Shown one piece after another: positions 51,728 to 61,900 of a stretch of DNA of 64,000 bases (position 1 is its first letter; each line of letters begins with the position of its first letter). The notes below the pieces were generated by a model. That model saw only the letters and a list, made by a program, of their open reading frames with translations, did not search any database and was not told the DNA's origin. This DNA comes from Mycolicibacterium fallax. GTDB lineage: Bacteria > Actinomycetota > Actinomycetes > Mycobacteriales > Mycobacteriaceae. The stretch lies in contig NZ_AP022603.1 in assembly GCF_010726955.1 (NCBI RefSeq), positions 744,001-808,000 on the forward strand, read 5' to 3'. The position numbers and the translations under genes are program-made.

Positions 51728-52688
51728 TTACTGGTGTGCAGCCGCGGATTGGGCTGTGTTTTGAGCGTAGTGGATCTGCTCGTATTCGATGGGTGGGATC
51801 CGGCCGAGGCGGTGCATGATCCGGTCGGTGTTGTACCAGCTGACCCAGTCGGCGGTGAGCAGTTCCACGTCGGCCAGTCGGCGCAGCGGGCCGCGGCGGA
51901 ACGGGGAGTCCGCTCGGACGGCCTCGTGCTTGTACAAGCCGATGGTGGTCTCGGCCAGTGCGTTGTCGTAGGCGTCGCCGACCGAGCCGATCGACGGGAT
52001 CAGCCCGGACAGGGCCAAGGTCTCCCCGCAGCACACAGAGGTGTACTGCGAGCCCGCATCCGAGTGGTGAATCACCTTGCCCTGCAATGGTTTACCCTCA
52101 CGTTCGCGGAGTTGTGCCGCGTGCCGGATCGCTCGACGCACCAACAGGTCGCTCTTGCTCGTCGAACATGCCCAGCCCACGATCCGCCCGGCGTAGGCGT
52201 CGATGACGAACGCGGTATAGACGAACATCCCGCACGCCAGGCGCACGTAGGTGAAATCGGCCACCAGCAGCACGCTGGGCGCGGGCGCCCGAACTGGCGA
52301 TCGACCAGGTCAGCCGCGCGCTCGGCGGCGGGATCGGCGATCGTGGTGCGGACCTTGCGCCGGCGGGTGACCCGCGCCAGCCGTTGGCCCGCATCAACCG
52401 CTCCACCGTGCAGCGGGCCACCTCGATGCCCTGACGCCGCAGGGTCGCCCACATCTTCACCGCCCCGTACAACGACTCCGGGGCGCGTCGGCCCGCCTGA
52501 TCAGGCTCGTAGTAGCCGGCCAGCACCCCGGTCAGGGCGATATCGGACAACGCACGCTTCGACGGCGGCCGTTTCAGCCAGGCGTGGAACGTTCTCGGGG
52601 CAATCTGGCAGCCGTGCTCGGTGAGCACGCGGCAGATCGGAGCGACCCCGAACCGAGCGCGATGCTCGGCGATGAACGCACAGATCAA
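51728..52688 (-). pseudogene. IS3-family transposase orfB (two frameshifts)
   Basis: The rve-type integrase part is spread over three frames. The N-terminal piece (52688 to about 52380, AFIAEHRARFGVAPICRVL, ending RLMRANGW) is followed by a middle piece in another frame (RRRKVRTTIADPAAERAADL). The C-terminal piece starts near 52273 (LLVADFTYVRLACGMFVY, HSDAGSQYTS, AETTIGLYKHEAV, with all three DDE residues). Two single-step frame changes separate them, so no full protein is made unless these are sequencing errors. Confidence 0.82.
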
Positions 52689-52996
52689 CGGTGTCGCGGG
52701 TCGCTCTCCCGCACGAAGAAACTTGTCGCCGCCTTCAAGATCTCGATGGTCTCCTCAAGCTCACGGTTCTTGCGTTTGAGCTCGCGCAACTCCCGTACGG
52801 CATCGGAGGACACCCCGTCACGCTGGCCGGTGTCGACCTCGGCCTGGTTGACCCACCGACGCAGCGATTCATACGACACCCCCAACCGCTTGGCCACCGC
52901 GCTGATACACGCCGTGCGGGTGTCGTACTCCTCGGCATGGTCGATGACCAACCGCACCGCCCGGGCCCTGAACTCGTCGTCGTACTTCTTCGGCAT
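52685..52996 (-). CDS. IS3-family transposase orfA
   Basis: A 103-residue protein with an N-terminal helix-turn-helix (KYDDEFRARAVRLVIDHAEE, AVAKRLGVSYESLRRWV) and a leucine-zipper-like helix (ELRELKRKNRELEETIEILK). ATG 52996 starts MPKKYDDEF, the usual orfA start. Its stop overlaps orfB by 4 bp; IS3 elements make the fused transposase by -1 frameshifting. Confidence 0.9.
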   Translation of the reverse strand: MPKKYDDEFRARAVRLVIDHAEEYDTRTACISAVAKRLGVSYESLRRWVNQAEVDTGQRDGVSSDAVRELRELKRKNRELEETIEILKAATSFFVRESDPRHR

Positions 52997-53050
52997 GATG
53001 CGCCTTACCTTCCCTCGAAAGAAGGTGTGCATCAAACCCGGGGTGGTTCA

Positions 53051-53163
53051 GTCTGCCTACCGAGGTGAGTGATGAGCGTTCGGGCATCCTGCACATCGAG
53101 CGCACGCAGGGCATCACCGTTGATGGCAGATCGTTCAGTCTTCAGCGATGATGAGGTGAGCCC
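53051..53163 (-). pseudogene. qatA: QatA, middle fragment between two IS3-family elements
   Basis: A 113-bp native island. Read on the minus strand it gives GLTSSSLKTERSAINGDALR then ALDVQDARTLITHLGRQ. The 5' side joins the large fragment across the CCC duplication (53161-53163 and 54391-54393) and the 3' side joins the last fragment across the GTC duplication, both in frame. Confidence 0.85.
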
Positions 53164-53231
53164 GCTGTAGTGGTCCAGTCGTTGTGGGACTCTGTTGCCC
53201 GAGTGTTTGGGCAGGAAGAATCGACGACGAC

Positions 53232-53519
53232 ATGGCATCGAACAAGCGCCGGCGGCATACGCCGGATCAGATTATCCGCAAGCTCGCTGAGGGCAACAAG
53301 CTGCTGGCGACCGGCCAGGAGTTGGCCGAGGTGTGTCGGCATGTGGAGGTCGCGGAATCGACGTGGCATCGCTGGGTGGCCCAGTACGGCGGCATGAAGG
53401 CCAACGACGCCAAGCGGCTCAAGGAGCTCGAGGCCGAGAACGCCCGGCTCAAGAAGCTGGTCGCCAACCAGGCCCTCGACATCGACATGCTCAAGGAGAT
53501 TTCGGCGGGAAACTTCTGA
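53232..53519 (+). CDS. IS3-family transposase orfA
   Basis: A 95-residue protein starting MASNKRRRHTPDQIIRKLAE, with helix-turn-helix sequence (AEVCRHVEVAESTWHRWVAQ) and a zipper-like helix (ELEAENARLKKLVANQALDI) ending LKEISAGNF, typical of IS407-type elements. The frame is intact. Confidence 0.9.
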   Translation: MASNKRRRHTPDQIIRKLAEGNKLLATGQELAEVCRHVEVAESTWHRWVAQYGGMKANDAKRLKELEAENARLKKLVANQALDIDMLKEISAGNF

Positions 53520-54369
53520 CCCCGAACCGCAAGCGCCGCGCAGCAGCGATGCTGCGTGAGCGGTTCGGGGTCTCTGAGCGCCGCGCGTGCACCGTGGTGG
53601 GTCTGCACCGCTCCACGATGCGCCTGGCCCCGCCGTCGATCAGCACCGAGGAGGCCCAGCTGAGGGGGTGGCTGCGCCGGTTCTCCACCGACCGGCCGCG
53701 TTGGGGTGGCGTCGCGCTGCCAAGATGGCCCGCCGCGCCGGTTGGCAGGTCAACAACAAGCGGATCCGCCGGCTGTGGCGCGAGGAGGGGCTTCGGGTGC
53801 CGCAGCGGCGCCGCAAGAAGCGGCTGACTGGTATCGGCGTGGCCGTGGGCGCGATGTCGCCTATCCGTCCGAATGTCATCTGGGCGATGGACTTTCAGTT
53901 CGACACCACCGCCGACGGTCGCACGCTGAAGTTGTTGAACGTCATCGACGAGTTCACCCGCGAGGCCCTGGCGATCGAGGTCGACCGCAGCATCGACGCC
54001 GACGGCGTGGTCGCCGTGCTGGACCGCCTCGCCCTGGTACACGGTGCACCGCACTACGTGCGCTTCGACAACGGCCCGGAGTTCGTCGCGCACGCCGTCG
54101 CCGATTGGTGCCGGTTCAACAGTGCTGGTTCACTTTTCATCGATCCCGGCTCGCCGTGGCAAAACGCTTTCATCGAGTCGTTCAACGGCCGGCTTCGTGA
54201 TGAACTGCTCAACTCGTGGCGGTTCGACTCCCTGCTGGAAGCCAGGGTGCTCATCGAGGACTGGCGTCGTGACTACAACGCCAATCGGCCCCACACCGCC
54301 CACGGCGACCTCACCCCGGCCGAGTTTGCCCTACAGTGGGCCACGACCCATCAACCGAAAGTCGCATAA
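53520..54369 (+). pseudogene. IS3-family transposase orfB (one frameshift)
   Basis: The N-terminal part continues from orfA in the -1 frame (LLTPNRKRRAAAMLRERFGV to RFSTDRPRWG). Near 53706 a single missing base moves the reading to another frame, which runs intact to 54369 (KMARRAGWQVNNKRIRRLWR, VIWAMDFQFDTTADGRTLKL, VRFDNGPEF, WQNAFIESFNGRLRDELLN). All DDE residues are in the second frame. The break makes this copy inactive unless it is a sequencing error. Confidence 0.82.
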
Positions 54370-54390
54370 CGACTGGACCACAAAACGGGT

Positions 54391-55902
54391 CCCCCTCAAT
54401 GACGTCAGCGCACTCGCGATGTCGCGGAGTCGCTCTGGCAGTCCATCGTCAATGAGTTCGATGCCTGCGAATGAGGCGGCGAGATACAAGTAGCCACCGA
54501 CGTCGGATGCGTCGAGAGTAGGAGGCAATTTGGCCCAGCGGATAAGGGTGTCGCTGAATCCACCCTCGACTTTCGGAGCATCCGCGACTGGCTCGGTCGC
54601 CGTCTTGTCCTTTGGGTTTGGTATGGGCGACTCCTCCTCAGTCGTCGCCTCTTCGGGCGCCGAGGTGGGTGCGTTGGCAGCCAGCTCAAGGGCCTCGAGC
54701 TGATCGCGGAGCTTGTTCTGCGCCAGCCATTGGAGCACGGTCTCGAAGTCGGGACGAAACAGCCGTTCGAGCACCATCAACTTGGCGACCGCGTCCGATG
54801 GCAGAGTGATACCGCGGCGATGAGACACGCTCTGGCGGACGTTCAGATCGTTCAGAAAGCGCTTGATTCGGCGAGGGTTACCCCGGAACTTCTCGTAGAG
54901 GATAGGAGTCAGACGCGCAGCAACTGCCAGCTCCTCGGCAAGATCGGCCCCCCGCGGGATGACAACGTCATCTAGCGAGCCGCTTGATCGGCGAAGCTTG
55001 GCACAGGAGGCTACGAGCGCGTCGTGGACCTCAGGTGTCGTTTTTCCCTCCGATAGCAACAAAAACAGGTACGCGTGAGTATCGAATCGACTAAGTCCAG
55101 GAAGCGGAATTGTCGTCTGGACGATTTTGTGCAGGTAGAGCTTGGCGGGACTCTCAGCCCCTGCCGCCGTTTCATCCGACGCCTTCAGCCGTTGCTGAAT
55201 GGCATCGGCGACCCGGTCCTCGTCTGCCGCGATTACAAATGACATGCCTTTCGCGGAAAGGAAGAGGCGGATCGCCTCCAAGGTTTCAACCACCGTTTCA
55301 GGCAGGCATCTATCAAGGTCATCGACCAGGACGACGACACGGGAGATGTGCTGGAGTCCATCCGAGGCGAGCAGCTCCTCGAAGTCCTCGCGGAAGCCTG
55401 CAAGCCCACGGTCAGAGGACTCTTCTTTGTCCGGATCTTCCTTAATAAGTCCGAGGACATCGTCGACCGATGGAAGCTGCAGTGCGATACCAGCCTTCGC
55501 GGCCACCTTGAATGCCTTGGCCCAGTGAACCCGGCCGGTCAGGCGCTTGAGCAGACTCTTTGCTGTATCTCCGGCATCGGTCTTGATCTCCCCAGCGAGG
55601 CCATCAAGCACCTCTGCAATGAGACTCTCTTTAGGTCCAACTGCTGGGTCATAGCTCCAGGGCTGCGTTGGAATGACAAGAACTCGGTCGTGCTCGGAAG
55701 CATTGCGCACCTCGATTTCACGCTGCACAAGCTCCAAGACACTTGTCTTCCCGCTGCCCCATGACCCAGAGAGGCCGAGTGCAATTGGGTCGAGCGTGTC
55801 ATCGAGTACCGCATCCACGACCGTCGCGGCGACAGCATCAAAGGAGAGGAGGTCTCGATCTGCGGGTTCGTCGGACCACAACGGGTATCTGGCGTCGGTC
55901 AT
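54391..55902 (-). pseudogene. qatA: QatA (KAP-type P-loop ATPase), 5' fragment
   Basis: About 504 codons of the ATPase of the Qat system. Walker A is GSWGSGKT at residues 46-53; Walker B is RVVVLVDDLDRCLPETVVE, with the KAP insertion and sensor regions after it (MSFVIAADEDRVADAIQQRL, FRGNPRRIKRFLNDLNVRQS). ATG 55902 overlaps the upstream gene by 4 bp. Excising both IS3 elements gives 630 codons (1,512 + 110 + 271 bp, with the stop). As it stands, translation runs into the IS3 end and stops at 54331, lacking the C-terminal domain. Confidence 0.9.
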
Positions 55903-56341
55903 TCTTCCCCCTTGCTGGAGTGCAGGGACTCCAAGTCCTTCAGAGCTCCGACAAGCACCTGTTGAGCGATCCGCGCCGTCTCAATTCGTGGCGCGAAGTT
56001 CTCCCGAAGTTGTTGTCGAGGATGGATGTAATTGCGGAAATTTTGCACCTGATCAGCATGCTCAGCGACATCGGTACTCAGCACGCCGATGTCCTTGGCC
56101 ACGGCAATAAGTTCAGACAGCGTCCAGCTTTGTACCGGCTTGACCTTGTGGTCCTTGCCTTTGGGTGCCGCGCCGCTGGCGACGAAAGTCGCTGCCTGTG
56201 CTACCGCAAGCTCCGCCAGTAATCCTTCGAGCGTGCTCCCCACGAGGAAAATCACGGCGAGAGGTGCATCAACCTTCATCGCGCTCTCAATTTCGGCCAG
56301 GCGCGATTGGATAACGTCAGTCGCGGTGAGCTCGCTCGGGA
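55899..56341 (-). pseudogene. Unknown gene upstream of qatA, 3' fragment
   Basis: The C-terminal half of a protein split by IS256 copy B. It reads ELTATDVIQSRLAEIESAMK, a hydrophobic helix LAVIFLVGSTLEGLLAELAV and NFRNYIHPRQQLRENF. The R-N-x-x-H pattern resembles the catalytic motif of HEPN RNases, but the match is short and uncertain. Its stop overlaps the qatA start (ATGA), so it was co-translated with qatA. An apparent TTG start at 56354 lies inside the IS. Confidence 0.7.
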
Positions 56342-57799
56342 GAGGAATTGTCAATACCTGTGGATCGGGGTGTTTCAGGCGACCTCCGTCCCGGCGTGCT
56401 GATCGTCGTCTGAGGGCGGTGTCTGCGGCGTGATGTCGGCGGGACGCTCAAGCAGCTTGCCTTTGTGGAAGGCCGCGCCAGCGCGCACCAGGGCAACCAG
56501 GTGCGGGGCGTTGACAGCCCGCCAACGGGCCGCGGCGGCATCGATCAGCTTGTAGGCCATGGCCAGACCGGCCACCCGCGATCCCGGCCCCTTGGTCACC
56601 TTGGTCCTCAAACGCACTGTGGCGAAGGTGCTTTCGATCGGATTGGTCGTACGCAGGTGGATCCAATGTTCGGCCGGGTACTTGAAGAACTCCAGCAGCA
56701 CATCTCGTCGTGATCGAGGTTGGGCGTACGGCGCCGAAATCGACCTCGAACGCTTTCACCGCGAGCTGGGCCTTGTCGATATCCTCGGCGTTGTAGATCT
56801 CCTTGAGTGCCGCCAGGGCCGACGGGTGTGCTGATTTCGGCAGTGCGGCAAGAACATTAGCCTGCTTGTGGAACCAGCACCGCTCAACACCAGTCACGCA
56901 ACCAGCTTCTCCAGCAACCCGAGCGCACCGTCACCGACGGCGAGCACGGGGGCGGTCATGCCGCGCCGTTTGCAGTCGCGCAGCAGATCGGCCCACGACT
57001 CGGCCGATTCACGGTAGCCGTCGCTGATCGCCACCAGTTCCTTGCGCCCGTCGGCGCGCACACCGAGCATCACCAGCAGGCACAGCTTCTCCTGGTCCAG
57101 ACGGACCTTGAGATGGATGCCGTCAACCCACAGGTAGACGTAGTCGGTGCCCGACAGATCGCGGCGACCGAACGCGGCGGCCTCGTCTTGCCACTGCGAC
57201 GTCAGCCGGGTGATCGTGGATGCCGACAGCCCGGCACCGGAGCCGAGGAACTGCTCCAGGGCCGGGGTGAAATCGCTGGTCGACAAGCCATGCAGGTACA
57301 GCAGCGGCAGGACCTCACTCATCTGCGGAGACTTGCGCGCCCAGGCCGGCAGGATCGCGGAGGAGAACCGCTTGCGTTCGCCCGTGTCCAGGTCGAGGCG
57401 GCGGTCGTTGACCCGCGGAGCTTTCACCTCGACTGCGCCGGCCGCGGTCAGCACCTCACGGGCTTGGTGGTAGCCGTTGCGCACCACCAGTCGGTGACCG
57501 TTGTCATCAAGCTGGTCGGCGTACTGAGCCACGTAGGCAGCGACCTCAGCCTGCAACGCCGTGGCCAGCATCTGCCGAGCGCCGTCGCGAACGATCTCAT
57601 CGAGCAATGAGCGTCCGCCGGTTTCGTCGTTGGTCTCCTGGCCATCGTGAACTACGGTGAGCATGGGCGTACCTTCCCAACCAGCGCGCCAACGCCGGTC
57701 TTGATCGAATACCTGATTCCGTAATGATCATCCTCGGGAAGGTGCGCCCATTTTCACGCCCCCACGCCGAGGCTCATCCACAGGTATTGATCATTGCTC
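56342..57799 (-). mobile_element. IS256-family element, copy B (decayed)
   Basis: A 1,458-bp relative of copy A, same orientation, 30 bp shorter. The left end GAGGAATTGTCAATACCTGT is identical to that of copy A, and the right end differs by few bases. The 9-bp duplication CGCTCGGGA is intact (56333-56341 and 57800-57808). The two copies are direct repeats about 7.3 kb apart. Confidence 0.9.
56375..57664 (-). pseudogene. IS256-family transposase (disrupted)
   Basis: The N-terminal 250 residues match the intact transposase at 49053-50372 (FTPALEQFLGSGAGLSASTI, YLWVDGIHLKVRLDQEKLCL) and then change to ALGLLEKLVA and a stop at 56894. The rest is present in pieces: RCWFHKQANVLAALPKSAHP, then a second disrupted stretch near 56730, then YPAEHWIHLRTTNPIEST to the end. 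Two small deletion/replacement sites explain the shorter length. Confidence 0.88.
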
Positions 57800-58220
57800 C
57801 GCTCGGGAGCGCGGAGAGGTCGAGTGTCCCGAAATCCTTGTTCAGGAATTCAGTGTCCACAGAGACGCTGGGTTCTATCGCTGCACCAAACGAAGAAAGG
57901 AGCTCGTCGTACATGCGCTGCTCGGCGTCGCCGATCGACTCGTCGGCAATGAGCTTGCCATCTTTCCAGTAGTCGAGCAGTTCGAGATTGAGCTTGGCTG
58001 CGGGCGCATCCGGGAGCTCCTGCCACATTCGGCGTAGCAGTTTCGCCTTGGACTCGTAGTCTCCGGCATAAGGGTCAACACCAACAGCCGTGACAATGAA
58101 GTCCTTGAACGTCGCGTTCGTGAAGTCCAGGACCCCGCCGCCGCTCATACCCAGCAAGACCTCAAGTTTTCGTTTGGTGGAGTTGTCGAGACTAGCCACG
58201 TCCAGGCCACTCCTCAGCAC
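57800..58220 (-). pseudogene. Unknown gene upstream of qatA, 5' fragment
   Basis: The N-terminal half of the split gene, reading LDNSTKRKLEVLLGMSGGGV, LDFTNATFKDFIVTAVGVDP, YESKAKLLRRMWQELPD and LELLDYWKDGKLIADESIGD. I recall similar N-terminal segments in uncharacterised proteins near defence genes but cannot name the domain. GTG 58220 or GTG 58199 is the likely start; both overlap the metalloprotease gene. Joined to the 3' fragment across the 9-bp duplication it gives 284 codons in frame (from 58220). Confidence 0.7.
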
Positions 58221-58923
58221 CAAGCGGTGCCGCGTTGAGCTGGTCTCGCCGAGCCCGCCAATCAGGCAGGTGCTGATCCATCAAGCCGTTGAATCGCTCG
58301 CCATGATTGCGTTCGAAGTAGTGCGTCATCTCGTGAACGACGATGTACTCCAAGCAGTCCGGGTGCTTCTTGGCGAGTTCGGCGTTGAACCAGATGTGCC
58401 GCGTTTCGCGGTTACAGGAACCCCACTTGGTCTTCATGCGGCGGATCGTCCACTTCGGCACCGTCACGCCGAGTGTCTGTTCCCACTTCGTGATGAGGTC
58501 GGGAATCGCTTGGCGCAGCTGGTCGCGGTACCACTGATCGAGGTAGTCGCGGCGCTTCTCGGCTGAGGTGTCGGCGGGTACGTAGAGCACCAGCCGCTCG
58601 CCGTCGATCTCGAAATGCGCCCGACCGGGTCGTTCGACGACCTTGAGCCGGCGACGAACACCCCAGACATAGTGCGACTCACCGGTCACCATCTCGCGCT
58701 CGGTCTGACGTTCGGCGGAGCGTAGCTTGTCGCGTTGCCGCTTGATCCATGGCAGACGCTGGATCACGGCGAGGCGCACAGCATCGTCGTCGAGTCGTGC
58801 TGGTGCAGCCACCCGCACGCGGCCCAGCGGTGGATAGACACCGATGTGCAGGTTCTTAATGTCCTTGTAGATGACGTCGATGTCGATGCCGCGGATAGTG
58901 AGGTAGGCGTTAGCGGTACTCAT
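58192..58923 (-). CDS. YgjP/SprT-like zinc metalloprotease of the defence operon
   Basis: A 243-residue protein of the YgjP (M48-type, DUF45) family. The zinc motif HExxH is in YIVVHEMTHYFERNHGERFN, preceded by the family block MKTKWGSCNRETRHIWFNAE. N-terminal beta-rich part (VYPPLGRVRVAAPARLDDDA). Genes of this family are often found directly after hsdR in type I restriction operons; the target protein is unknown. ATG 58923 overlaps the hsdR end by 14 bp. Confidence 0.88.
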   Translation of the reverse strand: MSTANAYLTIRGIDIDVIYKDIKNLHIGVYPPLGRVRVAAPARLDDDAVRLAVIQRLPWIKRQRDKLRSAERQTEREMVTGESHYVWGVRRRLKVVERPGRAHFEIDGERLVLYVPADTSAEKRRDYLDQWYRDQLRQAIPDLITKWEQTLGVTVPKWTIRRMKTKWGSCNRETRHIWFNAELAKKHPDCLEYIVVHEMTHYFERNHGERFNGLMDQHLPDWRARRDQLNAAPLGAEEWPGRG

Positions 58924-61900
58924 CGCGCGCCTTCACCAGGTCAAACAATTCGTCGAGTCGGTCAAATCCATCGGGTAGCGTGCGGCTGATCGCTCGCTTG
59001 ACGACCTTTTCCTTCATCGTGTTGCCGACCCAGTCGTGCGGCTTGCTCGTCAGGATCGCGGTGTCCACCTGGATCGGTGTTGCCGGATCGGGCCAGCCGA
59101 AGTCGATCAGGGCGCGTCGTGCGCCGTTGTCAGCCCAGTCGGGATACTTGGTGTCTGACTCTTTGGTGCCGAGCTGCTTCGCCGCGTCGAGGAGCTTGGC
59201 CAGGTACTCCTGGTAGTCGATGGCCTGCTGTCGGCGCTGTTCGATGATGGCGTCGAGCAGTTCGCTCATCTTGTCGTAGTACTTCGGGTTCAGCGCGTGC
59301 TCGTCGATGATCACCTTGCGCATGTTGTTGGTGATCGTCTCGGCGACAGCCTCGGGGTCCTTCTTGATCCCAGCAGGCAGCTTGTTGATCGCACCAGCAC
59401 CGAGCTTGACGATCAGGTCGATCAAGCCCGTGTCTTCGAAGTTAGAGACGACTTCGGAAGCGCCGGCCTGGATATAGGTGTCGAGCAGGAACCGCATGCC
59501 GGCCTCGTACTGCTTGAAGTCGACATCCTCACCTGCACCGAGTTTCACTTCGGCACGCACGTCGACGTAGTGCGCGATTTCCTTCTTGATCGCCTCGGCG
59601 TCAGCCTGGCTGTAACCGGCAGCGATCATGTCGTTGGCGAGGTTGCCGTATGCACGGGTGACGGCCGCAACTGCCTTGTACAGCTCGACGCGCTTCGGTT
59701 CGTTGACCTTGATTTGTTCGGCGTTGCCCTGTTCCACCGCGCAGAAGTACTGCTGGTACTGCAGCGTGTTCTTCGGTGGCGCGACCGGTTCGACGAGGGC
59801 GCGGATGCGCTCGAGGGCCTCGTCGAGGTTCTCGCGGGCCTTCTCGATGCGGTCGGAGAGCAGCCCTTCGATGTCTTTCTTCTCGTAGCCATCCAGGGCT
59901 CCGGAGGTGTAGTCGTCGACGGCATTCTCGATGGAGTTGAACAGGTCCTGATAGTCGACGATGTAGCCGTAGTCCTTGTCGTCGCCGTCGAGGCGATTGA
60001 CGCGGCAGATCGCCTGGAACAGGCCGTGGTCGCGCATCTTCTTGTCGATATAGAGGTAGGTGGCGCTCGGCGCATCGAAGCCGGTCAGCAGCTTGTCGAC
60101 CACGATCAGCAGCCGCATCCGGCCGGGGTTCTCGATGAACTGGCGCTTGACGGCTTCTTCGAACTCCTCGACCTTGTTCACTGCGGTGTCTTCGGGCTCG
60201 TCGAAATAGTCGGCCAGCATCTTGCGGTAGATGTCGTACTGGCGAATCTTCTCGGTCTTGCCTGCGCCGGAGTCTTCCTTGGCGATGTCGCTGGCGTTCG
60301 GGGTGTAGCTGGTGACGATGGCGCACTTGCCCTTGAAGCCGGCCGCGACGAACATCTCGTAGAACTTGCAGGCTTGGTAGATGCTGGAGCCGACGAGCAT
60401 GGCGTTGCCGCGCCCGTCCATCAGGCGGGGCTTGGTCTCCATGTCGAGCAGGATGTCGTTGACGATCTGCTTGGCACGCGGCTCGGAGGAGACGACCTTC
60501 TGCATGGTGCCCCAGCGCTTCTTCAGTTCGGCCTTGCTGAGGTCGGTCATACCCATGGTTTTGACCTCGAACCACTTGTCGACCTGCGCGGGACTGGTGA
60601 GTTCCTGGTCTATGCTGCGGGCTTCATACTGCAGGTCCAGGACCACGCCGTCAGCCACGGCTTCATCGAACTTGTAGGTGTGGATGAACGAGCCGAAGGT
60701 CTCGATGCTGGTGGCCTTGTCGGCCTTGAGCAGCGGTGTGCCGGTGAAGCCGATGAACATCGCCTCGGGTAGCAGCGCCTTCATAGCGGTGTGCATCTTG
60801 CCGGACTGGGTGCGGTGGGCTTCGTCGACGAAGACGAAGATGTTGCCCTTGGCCTTGAAGTCCTTCGGGATGGTGGCGTGCAGTTCTTTGATGAAGTCGG
60901 CGGTCGCCTCGTCGTCTTCACCGTCGCTGTCGGCGGCGCGGAACTTGTGGACGAGGGAGCAGATCAGCCACTGCTCGCTGGCGTTGAGCGAGCTGATGAG
61001 ATCTACGCCGCTTTTGGTGCGGTAGATCTGCTCGTTTACGCCCTTGAAGACCTTCTCGATCTGGTCGTCGAGTTCAGTTCGGTCGGTGATCAGGAGCACC
61101 CGGGCGTCGGGCTGGTTCTCTCGAATCCACTTGGCCAGCCACACCATCGTCAAGCTCTTGCCCGAGCCTTGGGTGTGCCAGATGATGCCGCCCTCGCGCT
61201 TGGCGATACGGTCTTGCGCGGCTTTGATACCGAAGTACTGGTTGTGACGTGGCCCCTTCTTGGTACCGGCATCGAAGACGATGAAGTTGTGGATCAGTTC
61301 AAGCAGGCGCGGCTTGCTGCACATCTGCAGCAGGGCTCGGTCGAGTGGGTCGGCGACGTCAGACGGTTCTTTCCACTCCAGCCAGTACTTCTCCGGGGTA
61401 TCGATGACGCCGTAGCGCAGCCCTTCGACGTCATTGCCGGCGAAGACGAACTGCACGGTCGAGAAGAACGAACGAATGAACTCGGGCTTCTGGTTGCCGA
61501 TGGTCTGCCGGATACCTTCGGAGACAGCGACTTTGGAGCGCTTCAGCTCTAGCGTGGCGAGGGCCAGGCCGTTGACGTAGAGCACCACGTCGGGGCGTTT
61601 GGTGTGCTGGCCGGCGACAGTGACTTCCTCGACGACGACGAAGTGGTTGGCCTCTGGGTTCTTCCAGTCGATCAGCCAGACGGTCTCGGTCTGCTCACCG
61701 ACTCCAGGCTTGACCTTGACGCCGTAACGCAGCAGTCCGTAGACGTCCTTGTTCGCCTCGTAGAGGTCGTGGCCGGCGCCGACCGAGGCGGCTTTGCTGA
61801 GCTGGTCGAGGGCGCGGTTGATGAGATTGTCGTCGTAGCCGCGAGCGCGCAGGTTCTGCGTCAGCAGCTCGGTCTCGACGTTGGCGTTGCCCTCGCGGTA

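Larger units (their letters stand above)
51698..53050 (-). mobile_element. IS3-family element, copy A, inserted in qatA
   Basis: A 1,353-bp element with perfect 26-bp terminal inverted repeats beginning TGAACCACCCCGGGTTTGAT (51698-51723 and 53025-53050). The 3-bp target duplication is GTC at 51695-51697 and 53051-53053. It encodes orfA and a frameshifted orfB on the minus strand. Confidence 0.92.
53164..54390 (+). mobile_element. IS3-family element, copy B (different type), inserted in qatA
   Basis: A 1,227-bp element in the opposite orientation to copy A and of a different subgroup (orfA like that of the IS407 group). Inverted terminal sequences share GTGGTCCAGTCGTT (53170-53183 and 54368-54381). 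The 3-bp duplication is CCC. Exact ends could shift by a few bases because the outermost repeat bases are imperfect; the chosen ends are those that restore the qatA frame. Confidence 0.82.

Noticed and set aside
51698..54390. The two neighbouring IS3-family elements as one composite transposon
   Set aside because: They differ in ends, subgroup and orientation, each has its own 3-bp duplication, and native qatA sequence lies between them.
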